Source: Tolypothrix sp. NIES-4075
GTDB lineage: Bacteria > Cyanobacteriota > Cyanobacteriia > Cyanobacteriales > Nostocaceae
Length of the DNA: 64,000 nucleotides
Assembly (NCBI RefSeq): GCF_002218085.1
Contig: NZ_BDUC01000005.1
Span: forward strand, 262,473 to 326,472
Direction of reading: 5' to 3'
A program made the translations under genes and the position numbers. Positions 26,177 through 33,629 of the stretch are shown piece after piece. Position 1 is the stretch's first letter. Every line of letters starts with the position of its first letter. Under the pieces are notes generated by a model. It worked only from the letters and a program-made list of their open reading frames with translations. It searched no databases and had not been told where the DNA came from.

Positions 26177-26540
26177 ATTCCTCCGGTTGGATGCCAAAAA
26201 AAGAAATGGTAGTATTTGCTCACCCTTTTTTTGCAAAAGGGAACTGTATAGAAATTGAAAGATTTTGAAAACTAACAACCCAGAGCAAATATGTCTGATT
26301 TTTGGAAATACTCAAACTTGTTCGTATCTTGACAAACACGATAACAATATAAATTTAACTTTGCATACTCATTACAAAGGAATTCTGTCTAAAGATGTAG
26401 ATAAGATATTTCCAATCAAATACGGTTGACAAAATAAATATAATATGCTTAAAAATTTATAATTAAAAAATAGTTAATATACTTTGTGAAGGTAGACCTG
26501 TCGCTGCTAACTGAAACATAGGATGAGGGAGGCTATTGTC

Positions 26541-27314
26541 ATGCAGGTATTTCGTCTTGAGGCATTATCAGACAATTACATCTTTCTGCTTTTCGAGCCA
26601 AAGCAAAATATCGCTGCTGTAGTCGATCCGGCAAAGGCTGAACCAGTATTAAAGCAACTTGCGAAACTAAACGCTAAGTTGGTGGCGATTTTTAACACGC
26701 ACCATCATCAGGATCATGTTGGTGGCAATAAACACTTAATGCAAAAATTCCCGGATGTGACGGTTTATGCTGGTGCCGAGGATCGGGGGAGAATACCAGG
26801 ACAGCAGGTATTTCTTGTAGAAGGTTCGCACGTTCAGTTTGCAGACAGAATCGGGGAAGTTGTCTTTGTTCCCGGACATACCCGCGCTCACATCGCTTAC
26901 TATTTTCCCCCAGCGCAACTAGGAGAGACGGGGGAGTTATTCTGCGGTGATACGCTGTTTGCTGGGGGTTGCGGTCGCTTATTTGAAGGAACTCCTACAC
27001 AAATGGTGGATTCTCTGAGTAAACTACGCTCTCTACCGGATGATACGCGGGTTTGGTGCGCCCACGAATACACTTTAAAAAATCTTCAATTTGCGCTGAC
27101 TGTAGATACAGAGAACGCCGATTTACAAAATAGATATGATGAAGTAAAGGCTTACCGCAGTCGGGGAGAAGCTACTGTTCCTTCGCTATTGGGGGTGGAG
27201 AAGCGGACAAATCCGTTTTTACGTTGGGAGCAGCCGACGTTACAATCATCTGTTAAGAGTAGCGACCCAGTACAAACCTTTGCGCGTTTGCGGGGGATGA
27301 AGGATAAATTTTAG
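26541..27314 (+). CDS. gloB: Hydroxyacylglutathione hydrolase (glyoxalase II)
   Basis: Hydrolyses S-lactoylglutathione to lactate and glutathione in methylglyoxal detoxification. The metal site THHHQDHVGG (THxHxDH, about residues 54-63), VPGHTRAHIAYY, CGDTLFAGGCGRLFEG and the C-terminal HEYTLKNLQFA and NPFLRW form the full family pattern with all metal ligands. From the ATG at 26541 (MQVFRLEALSDNYIF) the protein is 257 residues, the normal size; an ATG at 26523 would add six residues (MREAIV). Cytosolic. No operon partner. Confidence 0.95.
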   Translation: MQVFRLEALSDNYIFLLFEPKQNIAAVVDPAKAEPVLKQLAKLNAKLVAIFNTHHHQDHVGGNKHLMQKFPDVTVYAGAEDRGRIPGQQVFLVEGSHVQFADRIGEVVFVPGHTRAHIAYYFPPAQLGETGELFCGDTLFAGGCGRLFEGTPTQMVDSLSKLRSLPDDTRVWCAHEYTLKNLQFALTVDTENADLQNRYDEVKAYRSRGEATVPSLLGVEKRTNPFLRWEQPTLQSSVKSSDPVQTFARLRGMKDKF

Positions 27315-27315
27315 T

Positions 27316-27372
27316 TAGGGGATAGTTGTTGGTGGATAGTTGTTGGTGGATAGTTGTTAGTTGTTGGTGGGA
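27316..27372. repeat. GATAGTTGTTGGTG short tandem repeat
   Basis: GGATAGTTGTTGGT is repeated three times with a variant copy, between gloB and the rplI leader. Similar CCACCAACAACTATCC sequence occurs at 52366-52397 in the opposite sense. The stretch 27373-27584 holds no supported gene and should contain the rplI promoter. Confidence 0.65.
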
Positions 27373-27584
27373 GCGTGGTGATCTTTGAAGCACTCACAGA
27401 TTAAGGACTGGTGAAGTTTGTTGTGGCTAATGGTTGCGATCGCACCCTACATGAAGCTAGGATCTTTAAGCTTAAAGCTATATGCTCCGATTAGCTTGTG
27501 GGAACACAGCTACAAATCATGTGAGTTATCCTGCCCAAAGCTAAGATGTGAGAGATTTTACCGGAAAAAGAGAAACGAAAAACG

Positions 27585-28043
27585 ATGGCGAAACGCATAC
27601 AGTTAGTTTTAAACCAAGATGTCAACAAGCTGGGAAAATCTGGTGACTTAGTAGAAGTTGCTCCTGGCTATGCTCGTAATTATCTGATTCCACAGAAGTT
27701 GGCAATTAATGCTACTCCTGGTATTCTAAAGCAAGTTGAACGCCGTCGCGAGGTGGAACGTCAGCGGCAATTAGAACTCAAGCAACAAGCGCTTGAACAA
27801 AAAGCAGCTTTGGAAAAAGTTGCTAGCTTGAGAATTGCCAAGCAAGTTGGTGAAGGTGAAGCGATTTTCGGTACTGTCACTACTCAAGAAGTTGCTGATG
27901 CAATTAAAGAAAGTGCGGGACTAGAAGTAGATCGGCGCGGTATTACTATACCTGATATTAGCCAAACAGGTACTTACAAAGCTGAAATTAAGCTGCATTC
28001 GGAAGTAACCGCGCAAATCGATATTGAAGTCGTATCTAACTAA
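27585..28043 (+). CDS. rplI: 50S ribosomal protein L9
   Basis: 152 residues, normal for bacterial L9, a 23S rRNA-binding protein of the large subunit. The N-terminal RNA-binding domain is intact (QLVLNQDVNKLGKSGDLVEVAPGYARNYLIPQKLA, with the GDxVxVxxGYARNxLxPxGxA signature), followed by the long connecting helix (QVERRREVERQRQLELKQQ) and the C-terminal domain (GTVTTQEVADAI). The ATG at 27585 is preceded by GAGAAACGAAAAACG. dnaB follows on the same strand, an order common in bacteria. Confidence 0.96.
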   Translation: MAKRIQLVLNQDVNKLGKSGDLVEVAPGYARNYLIPQKLAINATPGILKQVERRREVERQRQLELKQQALEQKAALEKVASLRIAKQVGEGEAIFGTVTTQEVADAIKESAGLEVDRRGITIPDISQTGTYKAEIKLHSEVTAQIDIEVVSN

Positions 28044-28059
28044 CAGCTTTTTGATTTTA

Positions 28060-28102
28060 AACCACAGATACACACTCTGTTAATTTGTGTTGGTCTGTGG
28101 TT
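28060..28102 (+). terminator. Hairpin after rplI
   Basis: AACCACAGA (28060-28068) and TCTGTGGTT (28094-28102) form a 9-bp stem with an inner CACAC/GTGT pairing, 16 bases after the rplI stop. Suggests rplI and dnaB are not simply one transcript. Confidence 0.55.
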
Positions 28103-28121
28103 CTAAAGTTTGCTGTTGAGT

Positions 28122-28321
28122 GCGATAGCCGTTCGCGTAGCGTCTCGTAAGAGAAGGCTTAAGCTTCGCTTATCGCAAATTGTCGCGCTTGTAAGTGGTG
28201 AAATTAAACTTAAAACGTAGTGAGCCAGCGCGGTCATGTTCGTTACCCCCATGAGCGACTTCAGAACCCGAAGGGTGAGCGGTAAACCGCTCAAATCAAG
28301 GTTTTAAGGGCTGAAGCCCTT
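28122..28321. repeat. Cluster of dispersed palindromic repeats
   Basis: 28122-28176 begins GCGATAGCCGTTCGCGTAGC and ends in TATCGC (inverted ends). 28221-28247 is the exact inverse copy of 16011-16037. AAGGGCTGAAGCCCTT (28306-28321) is a perfect hairpin. No gene lies between rplI and dnaB. Confidence 0.7.
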
Positions 28322-28405
28322 ACTACAAAGGAATGCCCATCTACACCTGATTAAAAGGGATTTTATCAGAGATATGAAATCCCCAATTTATATATAAAAT
28401 ACTTT

Positions 28406-31015
28406 ATGGCTGAAGAACTAAGTTTTCAAGGCGATGGAAGCGATCGCTTACCACCCCAAAACATCGAAGCAGAAGAAGCGATTTTGGGGGGAATTTTATT
28501 AGATCCTGAAGCGATTAGTAGAGTTAGCGAAAGTCTTATTCCAGAAGCTTTTTATATTAGCGCTCATAAAGACATTTATCAAGCCGCGCTGCGTCTGCAC
28601 GCTCAACATAAACCCACGGATTTGCTAGCGGTGATTAATTGGCTAGCTGACCATGATATACTTGCCCGCATTGGTGGCAGAAATAAATTAGCCTCTCTTG
28701 TAGATCGCACCGTTTCCGCTGTTAACATCGACGCTTTAGCATCGCTAGTAACAGAAAAATATCTGCGGCGTCAGTTAATTAAAGCTGGTAATGAAATTGT
28801 CCATCTCGGTTTCGAGACAGAAACCGAATTACCAATAGTTTTAGATCAAGCAGAACAAAAAGTTTTTAATGTAACTCAAGAACGTCCGCAATCAGGTTTA
28901 ATTCACATTGCTGACACTTTAATTAATGCTTTTCAGGATATAGAAAATCGTCATCAAGGTATAGCTTTACCAGGTATTCCCTGCGGATTTTATGATTTAG
29001 ATGCCATGACTACTGGCTTTCAGCGTTCTGATTTAATCATTGTCGCTGGCAGACCGTCAATGGGAAAATGCTTGCATGAAAATGCGGAAATACTTTTGAG
29101 TGACGGGAGTATCTCAACTATTAAAGAAATATACCATCGTCGGCAAGCTGAGTTAATAACTTTAAGAGATGATTGGAAGTTTCATCTAACTCAAGCTTCA
29201 GCCTTTGTTGATGACGGTATTAAACCTATTTTTGGTGTTACTACTCGCTTGGGACGATATATTGAAACTACTATTACCCATCCTTATTTAACCATCAATG
29301 GATGGCGACAACTTTCAGAATTAAGAGTAGGCGATAAAATTGCTGTACCTCGTAAAATCGATGTATTTGGTACAGAAAGTATCCGCGAGTGTGAAGTGAA
29401 ATTATTGGCATATTTCATAGGTGATGGGTGCTTGACAGATTCCACACCAGAATTTACTAATATTAACTCTTGCATTCAAAATGATTTCACATACGCTGTT
29501 ACCAGCTTTTCAGATAAGTTGAAAGTGAGGATAGAAATTAGGAGCGACCGCACACCAATACTTTATGCAGGGATGTGTCAAGGGCAAAAGAATCCTTTAA
29601 CAACATGGTTGGAAAACATAGGGTTATGGGGCAAAAAAGCTGATGCCAAAATCATTCCGCAAGTTATTTTTAAATTGGAGCGATCGCAAGTTTCCTTATT
29701 CCTCAATCGTTTGTTTGCAACCGATGGATGGGCTACGTTACTTACAAGCGGTCAATCGCAATTAGGCTACTGTACTGTCAGCGAAAAATTAGCCAGACAA
29801 ATACAACATTTGTTATTGCGATTTGGAATTATTGCCAGTCTGAAAAAACGCTCTGTGAAATATAAAGATACTCGCAGACAAGCTTGGCAATTAGATATTA
29901 CTGATGCCCATAGTATCAAAAGTTTTATCTCAGAAATTGGTATTTTTGGCAAAGAAGAAGCATTAACTAAGGTCGCAGATGCAATAGCTAAAAAGAAATA
30001 TCAGACAAATCGTGACCTCATTCCAATAGAAATTTGGCAACAGATAACAACAGCTAAAGGTAATGAACCTTGGACTCTTTTAGCTCAACGTGCCGGAATT
30101 CAAGGGTATTCAAATATCCATGTAGACAAACGTGCTTTATCACGAGAAAGACTGTGGATATTAGCAAGTACTTTAGAAAATTTGCCACTTCAACAGTTAG
30201 CAGCAAGTGATGTGTACTGGGATGAAATAGTTTCCATTGAATCGATGGAATGCAAACAAGTTTATGACTTAACAATCCCAGAGACACACAATTTTGTCGC
30301 CAATGATATCTGTGTTCACAATACCGCGTTCTGCCTCAATCTAGCTCAGAATGTTGCTACTTCTTATAAATTACCCATTGCTTTTTTCAGTTTAGAAATG
30401 TCAAAAGAGCAATTGGTGCAGCGATTATTAGCTAGCGAAGCGCAAATTGAAAGTGGTTATTTGCGGAGTGGACGCATTAGCCAAGCTCAGTGGGAACCTT
30501 TAAGCCGTGCTATTGGTGTGCTGTCAGAAATGCCAATTTTTATTGACGATACGCCGAATATTACAGTTACACAAATGCGGAGTCAAGCGCGACGTTTGCA
30601 AGCAGAACAGGGAACAGACCTGGGATTAATTGTGATAGATTACTTGCAATTAATGGAAGGTGCCGGCGATAATCGCGTACAAGAATTATCTAAAATTACG
30701 CGCAATCTCAAAGGTTTAGCTCGTGAATTAAGTGTGCCAGTTATTGCTTTGTCTCAGCTAAGTAGAGGTGTGGAAGCGCGTACTAATAAGCGTCCGATGT
30801 TGTCTGATTTAAGAGAATCGGGTTCCATCGAGCAGGACGCCGATTTAGTTATCATGCTTTACCGAGATGAATATTATACGCCAGATACACCAGATCGCGG
30901 TGTGGCAGAAGTGATAATTGCTAAACACCGCAATGGTCCCACAGGAACTGTGAAACTTTTGTTTGACCCGCTGTTTACTAAGTTTAAAAATTTAGCTAAA
31001 CCAAGTAATTATTAA
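28406..31015 (+). CDS. dnaB: Replicative DNA helicase DnaB containing an intein
   Basis: An 869-residue precursor. The extein (about 451 residues after splicing, the normal DnaB size) has the N-terminal DnaB domain (PPQNIEAEEAILGGILLD, about residues 17-34) and the RecA-like C-terminal helicase domain with Walker A split as GRPSMGK / TAFCLNLA, Walker B VIDYLQLM, and LSQLSRGVEAR and LRESGSIEQDADLV near the end. The intein occupies residues 222-639 (see separate entry), so function depends on protein splicing. Unwinds DNA at the replication fork as a hexamer. Follows rplI after a 362-base repeat-rich gap. Confidence 0.96.
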   Translation: MAEELSFQGDGSDRLPPQNIEAEEAILGGILLDPEAISRVSESLIPEAFYISAHKDIYQAALRLHAQHKPTDLLAVINWLADHDILARIGGRNKLASLVDRTVSAVNIDALASLVTEKYLRRQLIKAGNEIVHLGFETETELPIVLDQAEQKVFNVTQERPQSGLIHIADTLINAFQDIENRHQGIALPGIPCGFYDLDAMTTGFQRSDLIIVAGRPSMGKCLHENAEILLSDGSISTIKEIYHRRQAELITLRDDWKFHLTQASAFVDDGIKPIFGVTTRLGRYIETTITHPYLTINGWRQLSELRVGDKIAVPRKIDVFGTESIRECEVKLLAYFIGDGCLTDSTPEFTNINSCIQNDFTYAVTSFSDKLKVRIEIRSDRTPILYAGMCQGQKNPLTTWLENIGLWGKKADAKIIPQVIFKLERSQVSLFLNRLFATDGWATLLTSGQSQLGYCTVSEKLARQIQHLLLRFGIIASLKKRSVKYKDTRRQAWQLDITDAHSIKSFISEIGIFGKEEALTKVADAIAKKKYQTNRDLIPIEIWQQITTAKGNEPWTLLAQRAGIQGYSNIHVDKRALSRERLWILASTLENLPLQQLAASDVYWDEIVSIESMECKQVYDLTIPETHNFVANDICVHNTAFCLNLAQNVATSYKLPIAFFSLEMSKEQLVQRLLASEAQIESGYLRSGRISQAQWEPLSRAIGVLSEMPIFIDDTPNITVTQMRSQARRLQAEQGTDLGLIVIDYLQLMEGAGDNRVQELSKITRNLKGLARELSVPVIALSQLSRGVEARTNKRPMLSDLRESGSIEQDADLVIMLYRDEYYTPDTPDRGVAEVIIAKHRNGPTGTVKLLFDPLFTKFKNLAKPSNY
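29069..30322 (+). mobile_element. DnaB intein with LAGLIDADG homing endonuclease
   Basis: A 418-residue in-frame insertion between Lys of GRPSMGK and Thr of TAFCLN in the DnaB P-loop. First residue Cys 222 (CLHENAEILLSDGS, block A); ITHPYLTI has the TxxH block B; LLAYFIGDGCLT and LFLNRLFATDGWAT are the two dodecapeptide endonuclease motifs; the end is VYDLTIPETHNFVANDICVHN followed by Thr, with the penultimate His and terminal Asn needed for splicing. All splicing residues look intact. The Thr +1 nucleophile fits. The RESG/SIEQD site used by the Synechocystis DnaB intein is uninterrupted here. Confidence 0.93.
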
Positions 31016-31017
31016 GT

Positions 31018-31116
31018 TTGGTAATAGGTAATTGGGAACGTGCGAATTGGAAAAAACCCATTACCAATCACCCATTACCCATTACCAATCACCCATTACC
31101 CCTTACCCATTACCAA
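31018..31116. repeat. CCCATTACC/CCAATTACC low-complexity tract
   Basis: Runs of CCCATTACC, CCAATCACC and related 7-9 base units fill the gap between dnaB and the convergent FKBP gene, with GGTAATAGGTAATTGGG at the left that can pair with them. May serve as a convergent terminator. Confidence 0.65.
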
Positions 31117-31638
31117 TTACCCAACCTTCAGCAATTCCACATCAAAATGCAAGGTAGCGTTAGGAGGAATGACACCACCAGCACCACGCGCACCATAACC
31201 TAACTCTGGGGGGATGATTAATTTCCGACGACCGCCTACTTTCATAGTGCTAAGTCCTTCATCCCAACCTTTGATGACTTGTCCGACGCCGAGTTTAAAG
31301 TCGAAGGGACGGTTGCGATCGCGTGAACTATCAAATTTTGTACCATCTTCTAAAGTGCCGGTGTAGTGTACTGTCACCTTTTGTCCGGTTTTAGGAGTAT
31401 CACCAGTCCCCTCTACTATTTCGACATACTTCAATCCAGAGGGGGTAGTGACGACATTTTCGTCAGCCATAGTTTTGCTCGCTATCAAGGTATTGTTTTC
31501 AGTTACAGTAGTGGACGCTGGTGTAGTTTGAGTTAAAGGTGCAGCAACAGATGTATCCTGTTTTCCGCCAACTTGAGCCAATACTAAAACCACTACACAG
31601 ACCAGCATGAAACCCACGCTAAGTAAAATTGCTTTCAT
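31117..31638 (-). CDS. FKBP-type peptidyl-prolyl cis-trans isomerase, membrane-anchored
   Basis: 173 residues. An N-terminal hydrophobic segment (MKAILLSVGFMLVCVVVLVLAQ) acts as a signal anchor, followed by a Thr/Ala-rich linker. The FKBP domain is complete: GTGDTPKTGQKVTVHYTGTLEDG, FDSSRDRNRPFDFKLG, VIKGWDEGL, KLIIPPELGYG and PPNATLHFDVELL, with the residues lining the proline pocket (Y, F, D, V-I, W, Y, F). It would speed proline isomerisation in exported proteins at the periplasmic or lumenal face. Convergent with dnaB. Confidence 0.93.
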   Translation of the reverse strand: MKAILLSVGFMLVCVVVLVLAQVGGKQDTSVAAPLTQTTPASTTVTENNTLIASKTMADENVVTTPSGLKYVEIVEGTGDTPKTGQKVTVHYTGTLEDGTKFDSSRDRNRPFDFKLGVGQVIKGWDEGLSTMKVGGRRKLIIPPELGYGARGAGGVIPPNATLHFDVELLKVG

Positions 31639-31719
31639 TCATCAGTCCTCCCTACATACGTGGTCTAAGATTCTTGTTTACCAGTAGGACAAAACTTAGT
31701 TTAAATCAGAAAGCGCATC

Positions 31720-32043
31720 CTAACGCCAGAGCTTATTTTCTAAATCGCGAATTTGACGCTCTAGACGATCAATTCTACCGCGTAGTTCGTCCACTTCTGA
31801 CTGGCGAGCAACACCCAAATCCTGCATCATATTTCGCATTTGCCGTTGCATGTTGCCTTCAAAGTTGCCCTGTTCGGACTTTAACTGCTGTGCAATATCA
31901 TCGATTACCGCTTTGGCTTGTTCGGGATTGAGCTTGCCATCTTTGACCAAATCATCGCCCACTTGCTTGAGTTTGTCTGCTACCAAAGAGGTTGTACCAA
32001 TACCAACCATTAATAATTGTTGCACCCAATTGTTGTTGTCCAT
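31720..32043 (-). CDS. Phasin-like small helical protein
   Basis: 107 residues. An amphipathic N-terminal part (NNWVQQLLMVGIGTTSLVADKLKQVGDDLV) is followed by a helical, Gln-rich central part (QQLKSEQGNFEGNMQRQMRNMMQ) and a C-terminal coiled coil (EVDELRGRIDRLERQIRDLENKLW). This arrangement is shared with the phasin-like/PHA granule-associated family in cyanobacteria. Whether it binds granules or membranes here is not evident. Located 82 bases upstream of the FKBP gene on the same strand. Confidence 0.75.
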   Translation of the reverse strand: MDNNNWVQQLLMVGIGTTSLVADKLKQVGDDLVKDGKLNPEQAKAVIDDIAQQLKSEQGNFEGNMQRQMRNMMQDLGVARQSEVDELRGRIDRLERQIRDLENKLWR

Positions 32044-32185
32044 ATTTTTTTCCTATTACTTTTTTTAAAGGAGCCGATTCTTGCTTTTGTGTGTAAGTAA
32101 TTAAAGCTATGCAAAAAAGCAAGCGCTATTTTAGCCTACAGCTCTATTTTGGCAAATTTGCACTATTATACAAGGAATAAAAGGT

Positions 32186-32494
32186 GTGGTTATCGAACTA
32201 CTCAAGGTGAAAATACCGCCCAAACTGCGAGAAAAATTTATTCACAAGGATGCAGAAATTTGGACAGCAGCGCTGGCTAAGTATCCAGGATTTATGGCTT
32301 CATAGGTTTGGATCAACCCCAACGATCCGACAGAAGTTGTGCTGATAATTCGTTTGGAAACTCACGAACATTGGGACGCTATACCCAAAGTTGATTTGCA
32401 AGCGATCGCGAAGACGTTTGACGCAGCGATGGGAAAATCTTATCCTATTGTGGAGTCTGCTGAATATCAAGTGCGGAAATTTCCCCATTCCTAA
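32186..32494 (+). pseudogene. TIGR03792-like protein gene with an internal amber stop
   Basis: The frame from GTG 32186 reads VVIELLKVKIPPKLREKFI, EIWTAALAKYPGFMAS, then TAG at 32303-32305, and continues in frame VWINPNDPTEVVLIIRLE, THEHWDAIPKVDL, and ends VESAEYQVRKFPHS at 32494. Both parts together match the roughly 105-residue cyanobacterial family TIGR03792 (start ViExLkfkv, end EYQVRKFP). A single substitution (probably AAG or CAG to TAG) explains the break. Unless the stop is read through, the product is only 39 residues. Confidence 0.75.
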
Positions 32495-32560
32495 AAGCTT
32501 TGCCTCTACTAGAAGAGAAAATCGTTATAATCATCTTCGAGTTTTACAAAAAAACCAGCC

Positions 32561-32728
32561 ATGTTATTTAATCTGCCGAGGTACTTGCCCTCTGCCGAAA
32601 AACTACCCGATGACGAGACACCTGTAGATAACGAACTGCAAGAATTAATACCAGGGTTGTTGAAAGCAATACTGCTGATACTCTTGATTAAAATGATGTC
32701 TTTTGACTTGCCGCTTCACTTAGACTGA
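32561..32728 (+). pseudogene. N-terminal remnant of a Uma2-family gene
   Basis: A 55-codon frame beginning MLFNLPRYLPSAEKLPDDE, then TPVDNELQELIPGLL. This is the start found in many cyanobacterial Uma2-type (DUF820, PD-(D/E)XK) proteins. After about residue 36 the similarity is lost (KAILLILLIKMMSFD) and a stop follows; the catalytic core is absent. A decayed copy of a very common cyanobacterial gene family. Confidence 0.6.
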
Positions 32729-33629
32729 TGTATAATATTAGTCAAATTTTCACATATATACCATTATAATCTTTGACTGATTAACTGTTTTGAGAGTAAT
32801 TCAGGCAGTGAAAGCTTGTTTTGTGTGTTTTTTATCGACTTAGTAAAAGATTTATTAAAATACATACCTAATATTTTTTGATCGTAATTAAAAAATAAAA
32901 TATTGATATTGCTGCTAATAAACTAAAAATACAATTTTTGCATTTATTTTCAAAGAAAGAGATAAAGTTTTGATGAAAATATACATACTCTACTAGCAAA
33001 TTTGCTGGATTAGTTTTAATGTGTAATAATTGTCAACAACAAACAGTAAATTTATGATTTTCCCCAAAAAAATACGTAACCAAGGTATATTTGATAGATT
33101 GTAAATTTACCAGTGACAGTGTTAGATCCTTTTGATTTCATAGTTTAGATAAAGGTTGACACTATAAACTTTAATTTTCCGCCGTTCAAAAGTATATTTT
33201 TTTTTGAACAGTCAGATTGGCAAACTCAAATAGATTGAGCTTGTCGAAACGTTTGGCATGAAAAAAATAGAAATATAGCAGTCCTAAATAAGAGTGTGAA
33301 AATTCTATATCTCTTTCTTCTTTCTTCCCTTTGCGTCCTTGGGGTTCTTCTCTACGAGACGCTAACGCGAAGGCGGTTCGTTTCCTTATCTATATTTTTC
33401 ACGACTCATTTAGGATTGCTATATATCTTATCTGTTTTCGCGCATTCTGTAAATCAAGCCAGATTTGCAGCTTCTAGAATTGCTATAGAAGCGAATTTCA
33501 CTCAAATCTGGTTTGATTTTCCATGAGTAAGAAGTACGAGCGAATGAAAAAGCTCAAAGACTTCTTGTCCAGCTAATTTCCTATTAACTAACAGTTGCGT
33601 ACCCTTTAATTTCTAATTGTAGGATATCA
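32729..33629. other. AT-rich intergenic region with a dispersed repeat
   Basis: No supportable gene in 900 bases. Bases 33346-33381 (CTACGAGACGCTAACGCGAA...) belong to the repeat family also seen at 28122-28176. A 76-codon frame at 33296-33526 runs through this repeat and was rejected. The last 100 bases probably contain the leader of the synthetase gene. Confidence 0.5.

Noticed and set aside
27418..27606. 62-codon ORF overlapping the rplI start
   Set aside because: Out of frame with rplI, no conserved sequence, covers the probable leader.
33296..33526. 76-codon ORF
   Set aside because: It runs through a dispersed CTACGAGACGC repeat and has no family-like sequence.
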